From Anarhynchus alexandrinus (taxonomy: Eukaryota; Chordata; Aves; Charadriiformes; Charadriidae), in contig VUYV01000146.1 in NCBI GenBank assembly GCA_008711295.1, positions 859,730-923,729 of the forward strand: a stretch of DNA of 64,000 nt, in the 5' to 3' direction. The stretch's first letter is position 1, and each line of letters opens with the position of its first letter. Below are positions 21,901-35,200 of this stretch, piece after piece. The position numbers and the translations under genes are program-made. The notes beneath the pieces were generated by a model that was not told the DNA's origin, ran no database searches, and saw only the letters and a program-made list of their open reading frames with translations.

Positions 21901-24490
21901 CTTATCCAGGTCCCAGATGAAACACCTGATTCCCTTAGACACTCAGTTTCACTAAAATTTTGATGTATCCAGCCACAGTGTTTTTAACAACTACTGAGTC
22001 TCATAATAAATTGAGAATTGTAACAGTTGAGGCAGAAACTCTATGGGCTACTAAGAACTGTAATGTCTTGTAACTTAAAAATAACTCTTGACCTGGCAAA
22101 GCAATTTTGAAACTGTCATATTCTGAAATGAAGTACTGAAGTATCAGTATGGTCCTATCCAGACAGGAACAGATTTGGGGATGCTTTCTCTCACAGTTCC
22201 TGTGAAATTCTGCCTTTCGTCCCAAGCAGAGCAACTACTCTCTCCTTATAGAATCATCTGCAATCAAATTCTTACACCTACCACACAGAGCACAGCTGCT
22301 TTCATGAGAAAGCTGCACTGTTCTGTCTTTGTGCAGGGTAGGAGAGATGCAGGGCTGTGGCTGCGGCTGCTAAGAGGGGGGATGGCATGCTTCACCTCCA
22401 CTCAGAGGCTACAAAGGTTTTGCCCTTATGCATGGCTAAAGAAAGTGTCTATCTTTTCAAGCAACACTGAGAATAACCATTTAATGTCTCCTGAGTACAA
22501 AGGCAGGATGATTTATGGAAATATCTTAAAAACTGTGGTTTAGGAGGTGAATTAGATGTTTAATTATGTCTATACTGCTGCTTTTGCAACGTGTAGGTAT
22601 ACTGAGGTTATTCACATACCTTCTTGCATGCCTATTCTTATGTTAGCTCTATGGTTGAGAGATGTTATCTGTACTTTTGGTCTTTTCTGAACATATGGTA
22701 GTCATGAAAGCCTGAATCTAGTTTCCATAGGCCAATACTGCATTTGGGTGCTTAGAGTTCAAGGAAATTGTGGTTTTCAATATGAAGAGACCCAATAACA
22801 GAATTAGAAATGACAAAATTTCAAATGACAAAACTTAAAATTACGCTTCTGAAAATCGTACTCCAAGGTTTTTGGATCAGAGAACCAATTGAAAATATGT
22901 ACATCCAAAATCACAGGTTTGCATTGTGATCACCCTCATTTTTGAAGGCCCAGTGCTTATCTCCAGTGTAGGTAATAAAAACCATGAGTAAACTATGTTG
23001 AGATTCTTCTCTGAAAGGTTTATTTAAAGAACTGCATTACAGAACAGTATTTTTTTTTCCCATTTGCTTAGGCAGATTTGAATCAATTCCTAAACGCAAA
23101 AGAGGAAAGCTATGTCAAGCCTTTTAAGGTTTGCTTGTTGCTAATCTGGAACTTGATATATGTGACAGTCCTACTATTCAGAAAACATCCATTTTGGACA
23201 TCTCCTTGCCAATATGATTTTTATAAGCCTTCATTTCCCTGGAAACATGCCCTGCAAATCAGCTATGGAAAAAATATTAGATAAGAGAAATATTATTAAT
23301 TTCCTCTCCCTCCTAATCTACATGAGAGAATGTAGGTTTCATGTCTTTCTTGGTACACTGTCATAGCAATTTCTCCAGGTGCCTGCTATTATATACCTAG
23401 CTCAGTAAGATCATTCTGTCCTCATTACATTAACTTTGTTTCTTCTCATAAAGAACATAAAATAAATAGCAGGTGGTACACGTGGGCTCAAATCAGGTGA
23501 TTCTCCCCTCTATGTAGATTTTAAGCTGTTTTGGTTTTGTTCTTCTTTCACAGTGGAACGGTGCAAGAATAAGTATAGCTAGTATAAACATATAGACTTC
23601 AGGAATGTGGGGTAATCAGGGGTAGATTAATATATATTGAAGATGCCTAAAGGCTGTTTTAACACCTTTTTGTTTGTTTTCATGTATCTTTCTATAAAAT
23701 ATTAAGAATAAAATTACACATCTGACTGAAATATCTGTAGGATGATACAAGTGCCCAGAGAAAACAGCTAAGTGTATACAATTACACATAAAAAAACTTT
23801 CATAGCAACATTCTCATCAGGAGAAGAAACGACTATATTAGCAGAGACATAAGGAATGCGATAAAATTAAAGGATGATATAAATTTTACAGGACACCTAA
23901 CCACTTGAAAGTGCTATATTTCTGTTAAGGTGCAGCCTTGCCTTAGCTCTTTTTATGAAATAATACTGTTCCCTGACTTTGAAATTTCTAGAGAATTTCA
24001 CGGACTTTTTTTCTGATTGTTTATAGAAGTATAGATATTGTTGATTTTTTTTTTTTTGAGAAAGAGTACAGATGGAAAGTGAAGCACTCAGAGGTAATTA
24101 AATTAAAATGCCTGTCAATCTTAATTAAGTTTCTTGATGTATATTCATTAAGCAACATTACATACATGCACCTTTAATCATGTGATTACACAGTTTTCCT
24201 CAGCTTCATCATGGAAAAAATGACAACCTCTTAAGGATTTGCTTAATAATTTGCATTATACTGGACAATATCAGTTAATCATAATATAGGTGGTACAACT
24301 TCCTATAGGCAGAAAAGTTGCAACCTTTTCTAATGAAAAATGAGAAGGCACAACTTGTTAATTACAATAGAGACATGAGGAGCAGCAGAAATTTATGAAT
24401 AAAAGAACAAAACTCTTCTTGATATTTTTCAGACAAGATTTTATTTGACATTTATAATGCCAGATAGATCAGCTAAGGTCAATTTCGGCT
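18946..24490. other. Unique DNA, no gene recognised
   Basis: AT-rich unique sequence. Notable points are an AT-rich hairpin at 19536-19573, a weak exon-like block at 21418-21549, a 122-codon frame at 22175-22543 without recognisable motifs, and a poly-T run near 24044-24057. No transposon or RNA gene is recognised. Confidence 0.5.
19536..19573. repeat. AT-rich inverted repeat (hairpin)
   Basis: The segment from ATGTATG to CATACAT folds on the perfect palindrome TTTATTAATTAATAAA, giving an imperfect stem with one small bulge (about TTAC). It is likely a simple-sequence accident, though it could extrude as a cruciform. Confidence 0.5.
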
Positions 24491-24607
24491 GTATAGTATA
24501 GTGTATATGTATAGTATAGTATACTATACAGTATATAGTATAGTATACTATATACTGTAGTATAGTATACTATACAGTATATAGTATAGTATACTATATA
24601 TGTATAG
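24491..24607. repeat. AT-rich palindromic minisatellite
   Basis: The perfect 14-bp palindrome TATAGTATACTATA occurs four times, at 24515, 24539, 24561 and 24585. The spacings of 24, 22 and 24 bp give a 46-bp dimer repeated about twice. The whole tract is TATAG/TACTA-rich and can form cruciforms. It ends exactly where LTR B begins at 24608. Confidence 0.85.
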
Positions 24608-24822
24608 TGTGGTGGCTTGACCTTGGCTGGCTGCCAGATACCCACCCAGCTGTTCTCTCACTCCCCCTCATCAACAGGACAGGGCAAGAAAATAAGATGA
24701 AAAAGCTCATGGGTCAAGATAAAGACAAGGAGTTACATACCAGTTACCGTCATGGCCAAACCAGACTTAACTTGAGGAAAATTATTTTAATATATTGCCT
24801 GTGAAAATAGAGTTGAAAGAGG

Positions 24823-25817
24823 AGAATCATAGAAACTTTTGGGCTGGAAAGGACCTTCAAAGATCACCTAGTCCAAATCCCCTGCATTGGGACATCTTTC
24901 ACTAGATCAGATTGCTCAGACCCCCATCCAACCTGACCTTGAACACTTCCAATGATGAGGCATCCACAACTTCTTTGGGCAACTTGTTCCAGTGTCTCAC
25001 AACCCTCTTCATAAAAAAATTCTTCCTTATATCCAATCTAAATATACTCTATTTCAGTTTAAAATTATTTCCCTCTGTCCTGTCACTACAGGTCTTGGTA
25101 AAAAGCCTTTTGCCAACTTTCTTATAAGCCCCCTTTAGGACCTTTTATAAGAAAATTGACAATAAGTTCTCCCAAGAGCCTTCTCTTCTCCAGGCTGAAC
25201 AACTCCAACTCTATCAGCCTTTCTTCACAGCAGGGGTGTTCCAGCCCTCGGATCATTTTTGTGGCCCACCTCTGGACCCGCTCTAAGAGGTCCATATCTT
25301 TCCTGTACTGAGGACCCCAGAGCTGGATGCAGTGGGGTCTCATGAGAGCAGAGTAGAGAGGGAGAATCACCTCCCTTGACCCGCTGGCCATGCTTCTTTT
25401 GATGCAGCCAGGAGAGGACTGGCTTTCTGAGTTGCAAGCGCACGTTGCCAGCTCATGTCCAATTTTTCATCCACCAGTATTCCCAAGTTGTCCTCCACAG
25501 GGCCGCTATCAATCCATTCATCTCCTAGTCTGTATTGACACTGAGGTTTTCCCTGACCCATGTGCAGGACTTTGCACTTGGCCTTGTTGAACTTCATAAG
25601 GTTCATGTGAACCCCCTCCTTAAGCCTGTCAAGGTCCCTCTGGATAAAATCCATTCCTTCAAGGATACTAACTGCACCACTCAGCTTGGTGTCATCTGCA
25701 AACTTGCTGGGGGTGCAAAGGTCTTGCAGAAGTCCAGGTAGACGACATCAGTTGCTCTTCCCCTGTTCACTGTTGCAGTCACTCCATCATAGGAGGTCAC
25801 TAGATTAGTCAGGCAAA
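24823..25817 (-). mobile_element. CR1 LINE, minus strand, inside LTR B
   Basis: It starts (its 3' end) at AGAATCATAGAA, the complement of the CR1 tail, and runs to TCACTAGATTAGTCAGGCAAAG, the complement of the [10 protein letters not shown] region of RT. In the sister LTR at 46600-46630 the same site is uninterrupted. An internal deletion near 25720 joins YLDFCK directly to SKFADD. Confidence 0.88.
24860..25815 (-). pseudogene. CR1 ORF2 remnant with palm deletion
   Basis: On the minus strand the order is [24 protein letters not shown] (motif A), then directly [13 protein letters not shown] (motif C), [17 protein letters not shown] and the C-terminal domain ([21 protein letters not shown]). 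The sequence between motifs A and C, roughly 240 bases in intact relatives including the PQG block, is gone. The rest is split over at least two frames (25367-25654 and 25122-25391). It is inactive. Confidence 0.85.
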
Positions 25818-26240
25818 GACAAACAAAGGAACAAAGACAAAAACTAAAACACGTTCCCCCACCCCTCTTCTTCCCAAGCTCAACTTCACTCTTTTGTTCC
25901 TGAGTCCTCTAACTCCTCCTGGGGCCCCGACCCTTGAAGAGCACAGGGGGATGGTTAATGCGGGGTTGCTGTCAGTCAATAACGGTTCCTCTCTGCTGCC
26001 TCTGCCTCACCTTTCTTGCCTGCTCCACTGTGGTGTCTCCACAGGCTACAGTCCTTCAGGATAAACATAGTCCAGTGTAGACTCTCCATGGACTGCAGCT
26101 TCTTTCAGGAAATACCCACCTGCTCTGATGTGGGGCCCTCTATGGGCTGCAGTGTGGGTATCTGGAACAGCATGGTCCTCTCCACAGGCTGCTACCTTCT
26201 CTACTTTGGTGTCTCTACCCAGGGAGAGTAGAGGAATCTG

Positions 26241-29200
26241 ATGGAATTACTTCTCTTCTGACTGAAGTGACAGTGTCATTATCTGCAAAACATGACACTC
26301 TTACAGCATTTGTGAAGTTCTACCTAGATTTTTATGGTGTATTAACTATAAATTGCCTGCCTTGCCTCTTGTTTTTGCTGACAGAATACAGATGAGGGGC
26401 TGGATGAGCTCGTGCTACAGTTTCCCTTAATGACTATCAGACTAAATGAATCATTTAGATCTGGGGTAGAGACTGCCTAGCCTAGAAATGGTCATCTCTT
26501 GAGCTAAAATCAACAATCCCTTTTTCCTTGTTCAAGTACTTTCAAGCGCAACATCTTTTTCAGTATGTGGAAACAAATGTCTGTACTTTATGTGGAGGAA
26601 AGACATGTAGATATACCATCTAAAACACATGCCTACTTTAGGGACTGAGTATCTTCCAGCATTTCACAGAGTTTTGTGTCTCCAAGGAGACATTTAGAGT
26701 GCTGAAGTTAGTCAATAGCTAGTTTTGCAACTGTGATGCTCTCAAACATTTTCTGTAGATGTCTGCCTCTTTCTTCTGAGTATGTTGTGATCCTACACTT
26801 CTCGTTTCAGGCGTTTATTTAAATGCCTAGAGATGGCAGTGAGAAATCATCTGTTCCTCTTGGAACAGTGAAGACAGATACATGGTATTTTCATGCAAAA
26901 TTTGCTTATGTACAAAAAAATTCAGGCTTCTAGTATTTTTTCCTACAATACACATTATCCTTATGAATGTTGAACAAAATTTCTTAATTTGAGAGTTATT
27001 GAAAGTTGTTGGAATATTTTTCCCTTCAATTTATTATCCCACATTATAAATCAATCTTTAAAGGCAAAATTGCTATCTCTGAAAAAGAAATATCACATTT
27101 CGTATTGTGTAATTTCGAGCAATAAAAATCATACTGTGGTAATGAGAATAAAATTGCACCAGTAGTCAAGCTGCAAAGGAATAAATTGGAATAAGCATCC
27201 TAACACACAATAACATTATTCAAATAATACATACAATGAATGCAATAGGATACTGACTGCAATTATTTATTACAATACTGAGTTGTGGGATTTAGATGTA
27301 GAAAAAGCACAACCTTTCAGAGTTAATATAAACATGTCACTAGATGCTTTCAGTCTACTACTGCTTTTTATTTTAAATTTCAGCACACAAAATAATGGAA
27401 ATAATTCAAAATTGTAGGTCAAAGTACAAACCATACATATATAATCAAAAAAAGTCTAAAAAAGTGCTTTAGCCCTAATGCTCAAATGGGTTTTTGATTG
27501 ATACAGATAGAGCTACCTGAATAGAGAAAAAAGAAGTGTAGTGGGAAACTGCCAAGTGCTGGACCTGCAAGTTTTTGTGACAAGTTTCTATGACAAGTTT
27601 GACTGAGTGTTCTTTTATATCTACCTTAACTTTGACTCGGAGGTAGGTAAACACAGCCAAATTCATTGTTTTTGCCTCCTTATGTCCAGAATAGCTAAAG
27701 ACATTTGATTTCATATAGGGTCTTTACTTCCTTGTATTGATATTCACTCACATGCACAAATCAGTCTTTCCAGCATAAATGAGCACTTTGGAACTGAGCC
27801 ATCTGCAGAATATTGTTCATGGAAAATGACAGGATGACATATCTTTTATGTTTTGACTGTGTATGTATTTATGTCAATGAAATTGCATTATAAGGTATTC
27901 ACAGAAAACATATCCTGATCAAAGCATGTTACTTTAAAGGTATTTTGAAAACATTACAGGGAAAAATAAAATACAATTATTATGTCTAACTCTAGTGAAG
28001 CTCACTGTATGCTTAGCTAGTGTGCCTTACTAGGTAAGAAGGAAGGAAAGACATCTAAAATTGTAAATTCTGACACACCATTTATAAAGTCATTAAAGCA
28101 GAGATTCCCTTCAGTATTTTGAAACAGACTTAGTAGACCTGAGATACTCCTACTATGCACATCTGTTCAATGAAACACTTTTTTGCCTTGAAGTTCAGGA
28201 ACTACACTGCACACTGCAGTCTGAAATAGGAAATAAATTGAAAGCTCAAGAGATTGAACAGGACCCCAAGGAAAGGGAGGAGCTGCTGGCAATTGTGTTC
28301 TATATAAACTATCAGCCATCATCAAGATGAGATGTGTGTAAGACCTTGATCACCAGCAAACTGAATGGTGATGTCAAGTGCAAAGCACACTGTTTTTGTA
28401 ACTGCAAGCCACTTTGCATATCCATGGTCAGCTAAAAAATTAGATAAATGACCATTATGTGCAATTTTGATTTCTTTCAGTTAACACAAGAGATGATGTT
28501 CTTCATATAAGGGGGTAGCTTCTCTTGGTATAACCCTTAGAAAAATCATGAAAAACACATGATCACTGTAGTAACTGTTCTGAATGTGACACATGTACAT
28601 TTCTCTGTGTGGTTCTGGTGTTATTAAGTCTTTTCTCACTTGTCCACTTCTGGGGATTTTATTGCCAGGCTTGAAATACCTATTTTCATAAAACTCTGTC
28701 ACTTTACAAAACGTCTAACCCACACATATGAAGCAACCCTGTCATCTGGAGCACTAGAAACTCTGAAGTCACATAGCATATCCAGAGCAGAGGTTGATAT
28801 AAAATTTATTGTCCTCTCCAAGGGGATTTTGTTTGCAATGTGTTCCACCAGCAGCCTATATTGCAGATACATCATGAGATATTTGAAGGAAACAATGAAA
28901 ATTATTTTGGAAAAAACTCACAATGTCTTATGATAGAGTGTATTTCAATGGCAAAGATTGTGATGAGAACCAACTTTTTAATCCGTGAGATCCATTTTTA
29001 TGGTAATGCTCCTGATAAAGAAAGAGAAGGTGGTGACAGAATTTCTCCTTTGCTTCCACCCCAACAAAGCATCCAGCAACAATGTAGTCTGGCTGATCCT
29101 CCTCAAATGCCATTAGGACAGGCATTATTTTCATACTTATTTTCTCTTTAGAACCACACACACACAAAGAAGCCTTCTCATGTAAAGCTTCATTAACAAA

Positions 29201-32200
29201 GAAACAAAAGAACAACTGGTTGCAGTTCCTGCCAAAATACCAGTTGTTATTGCAGGTAACAAAAACAAAAGGTACTTTCCAACCCTTAGGTACTACAGGG
29301 ATTTTGGTCCTTATGACAGCTGCTGTGTATTTCTATAAAATGTTAAGCACCTTTAAAAAAATCTATGTATAGAATGCTTTGGGGTTACTTAGGAGAGCAG
29401 TATTTTTAATGCTGTTCTCTATAGAAATGATGTTTGCCCTTTTATTTCTTCCAAGTATAGGACAAAAACTTTACAAAGTAAAAGGCATTTTCCACTGCAG
29501 GATCAGTTTTCCTGAAATTCTGATCAAAAATATTGCGATCATATGCCAGAGCAAGCTGGAAGTATACGTTTCACCAAAACAGCATCACTGCACCAAACCT
29601 CTTCCCGATGACTATTAATCCGTTACAGAAGTCCTGATTCCCATTCCTTCTTCTGTAAAACTTGGTGCTTCTTCAATTACACGGGTATGTCTTTCTGGAG
29701 AATGAATACATAAATTAATATTTTATCCCTATATTTAGTTCCTGCATCAGTCCCTTAGATTCGTGAGTATCATCCTCATTAGAGTTCTTGCGGTGTCTGT
29801 TGTGACATTTTGGTTCTGTTTTGGTCTGCACACTTCTATGTTAATGGTGTAGCATTGTCTCACGTGGGAGAGAGCTGCCACAAGTATCAGTCATGATGAA
29901 TAAAGAGTGCAGTGGGCTTAGCTTCCCAAATTCCTGGGTGTTGTATTTTCTCACAGAAGGAGGTAAAGGATTGGTAACCTTTCTAAAAGCTAACAGTGGC
30001 TGTCTTCCAACTGCCAATTTTTATTCCTAGCTGACAGGCCTTGAATGTAACTCAAATATGGCAGGAGTCAAAAAAGAGAGCTTTAAATAATAAATGACAT
30101 TTTAAAAAGTACTAAGCAAGTAATTAAAAATATGGCCTGTAAAAGACTTTTCTTTATGCCTACTGGCAACTGAGAGAAGATCACAAGAAGCTACAGTGTC
30201 AGCCCAAACCTCTGAAAAACCTTGGCTAGAAGCTTTGCAAAAGGAAATTGACCTGAGATCATCCACACTGAGTACTAAAGAGGAAGAACAAAAAAAAAAA
30301 TCCCCAAAACCAGAAAGGGTGGGGAAAAAAGTTTAAAAGAATATGTTCTATCTTTTTAAAGATGCATCTTGCCTCTGACCAAAAAGATTGGTCAGCATGT
30401 TGGGTTTTTTTTATTTCTTTGCCTCTTTTTTTTTTTTTCCTGAGCTGCTTTGTTCCTTGCTGGATTTTAGTGCATACTCTGCTCAGGAGACAAATTGGCA
30501 GATTTATTAAATATTCAGGTAGATACTGCTGTATGTCAAAGAACAGAAGATCAAAGGGACATTTCTTTGCACAAGAAACATGGCATTGATTTTGTATTTC
30601 TATAAAAAGAAGATGAGGCTTAGGGTGTAAGTGTCTGACAAACTGCTTTAATCTTTGCTTGTGATGGTTAGTTGTGGTCATTTGGGGGCTAACAGTCCAG
30701 CTCGTGTGTCTCCAGCATCTCTAATGCTTGCCCTTCAAACTAGGTTTTAAATGCTTGTTTCCACCCCAGAGTTGTCAGTTCTGAGGTGGGTGCCTTAAGC
30801 TCTTTCTGCAGGGCCTGGAGGAAGTCTGGTACTACAGAATCAGCTTCACCAACAGCACAGAAAACGAATTAATAAATTAACACAAGACAAACATTCTGGT
30901 TTTGTAAAACTCCTGCTTGACATAGCTGAAAAAATCCAGTTCTGTGGTAGAAAGTGATTTCTTTTTTTTCATCTCATCCTTAATATAACTAAAATGGAAA
31001 GCAATTCTTATTGAAGTAGAACATTATGGGTTACTGAAACAAAACAGCTGAATTTAATTTGCTTTGGGTATGTAAGAAAGGATTTCTGCACGGTGAACCT
31101 ATTGTGTATTCTGACCATTTTTCCCCCTGGTTTGGGATAAGGAGTTTTTCGAAATGTTTAAAATTTCTGCAGGTTATAGGAACTATTTTATGCCTCATCC
31201 TAATACCATCACAACAGAAGCATGGCCAAAAGAAGCTCTACTAGATCTTCCCTTTTGGATACAAAGTACCAAAACTGATAAAGAAGAATGTAATAGTGCT
31301 TATTCATCCTACACACCCTCAAAAACTCTTTGGTCTCATGAGATGGTTAAACTATTTCAGTGTACTGGTTTGTTGAAGCCTGGTATTTTAGTTCGCTGTG
31401 CATTTTTATTTTTTTTTAATACAGCGATGGCACAGTGGACACACTCAGCTCTGTGACCATAGCCACAAGAGTAAAATAGGAGTAGGTCATGTGGAAAAGG
31501 AGGTGATCTTCTTTTGTGTCTGCTCCATCCTGAGCAACTCTAGTGCTATTGCTGTAATAAATAGTTGCCTGGGGAGAGCCATCCCATCAGAAAGCAGCAC
31601 AAGCAGGGTTGCTCCAGGAGGGGGCCATGCTGGGAGCTAGAGGTGACCCCTGTGCAGACTAAGGGCTCGCTGATGGGGTGCCCACCAGCTCTGAGCTGGA
31701 CAGGATCTGTCAAGAATCCACGAATCATCAGTCAAGGTGAAGTAACAAGTCACATTCAGGATCAAACCAGGAAGTTCAGTGAGGAACAGCAAGAGACAGG
31801 GCCAGAGCCAGTCTGCCTATAACATAGGTCCAAAGTCACTCTAAGAGGCAAGACAGAGATAAGGCTACCTAGACTACAGATCTAGTCAGTAAGTCAGGTC
31901 ATGGGGGAACTGGGTTGAGTTCCAGCTGCCTACAGTGTAGGTCATGCAGGGTCTGGGCAAAATTTACCCTACCATAGAAGGTCTTAGTCTGACTGATTGG
32001 AACAATTCTGCATTTTCAATTCCAAGGCTGAAAGGGAATAGATCTCTGTGTTACACAAAAAGGGAAACTCTTAAATTAAGCTGGAGGATTTAAGAGTTAT
32101 GTACTTTTTCTCCACTCCTCTACTCAATTAGAAATGATACCAAGCAAAGGGAGTACTGTATGTCCAATACCAGGAATGCAGTTACATAAACAACAGATAA

Positions 32201-35200
32201 GGTGCCAGTGGACAGCACCTGGGAAGCTACAGAGTACTTTGGGGGAATATGTTGAGCAATGACATGTGGTGTGCATGGGGAACAGGAGTAGTCACACTGA
32301 AACAAATACATCCTTACATCAAAGGAAGTGCTGAACAGAATTTAGTGTGGGAAGCAACACCGGGGAGGAAGATGGCTGGATGATGGTATGATGGTGTTAC
32401 TAATCATGGTAATCACAGTCCTGTCTGTAGTGTGTGTTTAAATAAAAAGGAGGTAAATAGCCAAAGGAGCAAAAGTATTATTGGTTTTGCTGCTCTTGGG
32501 TTCAGGGTGGGCAAGATCCTTTTCTTTTTTTGGGGGGTGAGGGGGCAGGGGGAGCCTTTCTGCATTTTATGCACGCTAGATTGTTTGAATTCAGGATGCT
32601 TTGTAAAGGACAGAAGCTGACACAAACTTTTTCAATCTCTTGGTGTATTTTGGCTTTGCATCTCTGAAACTTCTCTTAGTCCCTGCTTACCTGTCTGTCT
32701 TGTTTCAAAGTGTCCGTCTGAAGATTTGTTTGCCCATGAACTCTGTCTTTCAGACACTGCAAATGGCCATGAAAATGTGACAGCTTGGGCTTTAAACTTC
32801 AAGCTAAACATATCCTGGGCATTTATATATACAATACATGCCTCTGTCTGCCAAAACAGACATACGTTAGTAAAATCACAACTCTTTTAAATTCTTCAAA
32901 GCATCTCTCTTCATTTTCCCATGTGGCTTCTCTGAGTCCAGAATTTAAATGTAACCTTAGAAAATAATTCTATATCCCGAACATGTAATTCTAGTTCGAG
33001 ATTATCCATGTTTAATGCCATTAATTTTGGATAGGCATGTTCTCAAGGGTACATTTGATTTGCTCCCATAATTTTCTGAAGAAAAAAGTACCTCGTAGCT
33101 TTTTCTTCACACTGCTAAAAGAGCAGTGGACTCACTAGTGGTGCCAAACCCACAAAACATTAACGGTAAGCTAGGAGACAAGGTAGGAGAAGCTGCCCAG
33201 GAATCAGTCAAGTGCCGTGTCCTGCTTTGATTTGCTGTCTTTCTCATACTGAGCAATACCATCCTATTCACTCATTATATAGCCTTCCATGATTGTTGAC
33301 ATATTTTTTTTCAAATGTGTGAAAATATAATGCAGACAGTTCACAGACTTGGTTAAAGTAGACTAGAGATGAGCAGTAAGTGATTTCAAGAAGAGAAGCA
33401 ACATGTTTTCACATACATAGATGCACACGTTCTTTTTTTAATCCTATCTTTGTCACTCATGATGTCTGCCTTGTTTTATAGTAAGGCACGAAGACTCAGG
33501 TTCAGCTTCCCAACCCAGAAACCTAGCTGTGGCTGCTGTCTGTATTCTTTTGTTTCAGAGAAGTCATAATCTCGTTCAGAATTTTGACCTAGAATAATTA
33601 AAACTACAATTTCAGTACAACAACTTTAACTCTCACTGCTAAGAATTTTACTATGGCTGTTTTTTCTTAACATTTTATAAGACAGCTGGCTGCAGACCTT
33701 ATCAAATCTTGTAAGATGAACTAGCTGTCTGTTACTGCATCTTTGCTTTTCTGCATAAGCTATAAAGAACATTTTCGTAGGTTAATGAAGTTTATTGGAA
33801 GGCAGAATGACTTATTTGAAAGACTGACAAGGTCGATTCCTGCATCGAGTGTGTGTATAAATTTCACCAAAGTGGATTTAATGTGAGAAATGTACAGGAT
33901 CCCTCCAAAGAATAGCCGGGAAAACCACAGCTAAGTAGGTCTTCTTTGTAAGTCACTGGGTTTTGTCCTTTAACTTGAATACATTTGGATACATAACATA
34001 GACTCAGAAAAGTAGATTACTAGAAGGCCAGAGTTACTTAGAAGAACTAGTATTAAGTAATATATTCTTTTAGTTCAGGTGCTATTTTATCTTACAGCAT
34101 GGCTGGTATGATACAGAAGGTCTCAAAGGAATCCCATGTTCAGATTTTCTGTTTCTTTCCTTCCTGTTTCCTTCATCTTCAGTTCCCTGTTTTAGCATCA
34201 ACTACAAAACTGATGGCTAAATAATATTTATCTGAATATGTGTAATTTATAAGGGCAGAGTCAGGATAAGACACCTTCACTATGTCTATAGTCAATTTTA
34301 CAACAACTTAGTGTGTGTGTGTGTGTGCACAATTATCTGTGCAGATACTTGCTCATCTCTATCATTATAGGTATTTGCCTATCTACCTATATTTAGGGAG
34401 ATTAAATTAATATTTTTTCTCTGACTCTGCTATTTACTTATCCCCCAGTAATATGTGTTTGAAAAGCATCCCCTGTAATCAGAAATATTTGTGTGGATTT
34501 CTTTGGAGCAATATAGGATCCGGTTAAATGTCTGTGCTACCTTTCACAAGTTATTTACTGTGGAGTTGTAGGCAGCAGTGATCTGTTCTATGGAGATACA
34601 TTTGCTTACATTGTCATGGTGCCAGCAAAACAAACTTTCATGCTTTAGGCACAAAGACAATGACTTTAAGAGGAGAATTAAGAGGCAATAATTTTCAGAT
34701 ATGCCTATCTATTTCACTTCCCCAAATGGATATCTTGTTATAAATAACTACATAATATTTCCATCACAGCCACTAATGTGCAGGGTTTACAGCATGTATT
34801 TAAGTTTAATGGATTTTAGTTTACCCTTGAGAGAAGGGCAAAGTCTCAGTAGGGCAACCTTACTTCCTTTAGACAAGATATAAGCAACAACTGTGCAACT
34901 GCAGAGCAGGTCTAAAAATAGCTTTCTGGCAGTACAGTACAAAGCAATGAAGTATAAAAGCAAGATACTCAGTCTTATACTGCAGTTAGCTGCTCACTGG
35001 AGATTTCCTCAGCTTTAATTCAAAGTATTATGAAAGAACCAATATAATATTGGTACATAAATTTTTCTATTACATAAGTTAACTGTACTTCATGGAATTG
35101 CACCTGCCCAAACTCATTCAGATTATATGAGGGAAATGACAAGGTGCCACAGTACAAAAAAATCCTGTTACAGTAATAATAACAGATGCTCAGAGCAGTT

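Larger units (their letters stand above)
24608..26240 (+). mobile_element. LTR (family B), split by a minus-strand CR1
   Basis: The 5' part is 24608-24822, starting TGTGGTGGCTTGACCTTGGCTGGCTGCCAG. The 3' part runs from about 25818 to about 26240. Both align in order with the copy at 46405-47010: CTCTCACTCCCC, AAGCTCATGGGTCAAGATAAAGACA, AATAGAGTTG, GGAACAAAGACAAAAA, the CAACTTCACTC block and the repeated CTCCAC/CATGG blocks. The 3' end is not clearly defined. No retroviral genes are seen. I recognise it as a common avian LTR type, but exact family naming is uncertain. Confidence 0.7.

Noticed and set aside
30259..30681. Minus-strand frame of 140 codons as a gene
   Set aside because: Composition is dominated by Lys and Phe runs over A/T-rich sequence, which looks like low-complexity chance.
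32531..32552. G-quadruplex
   Set aside because: Only three clear G runs (GGGGGG, GGGGG, GGGGG). A fourth would require splitting one run, so support is weak.
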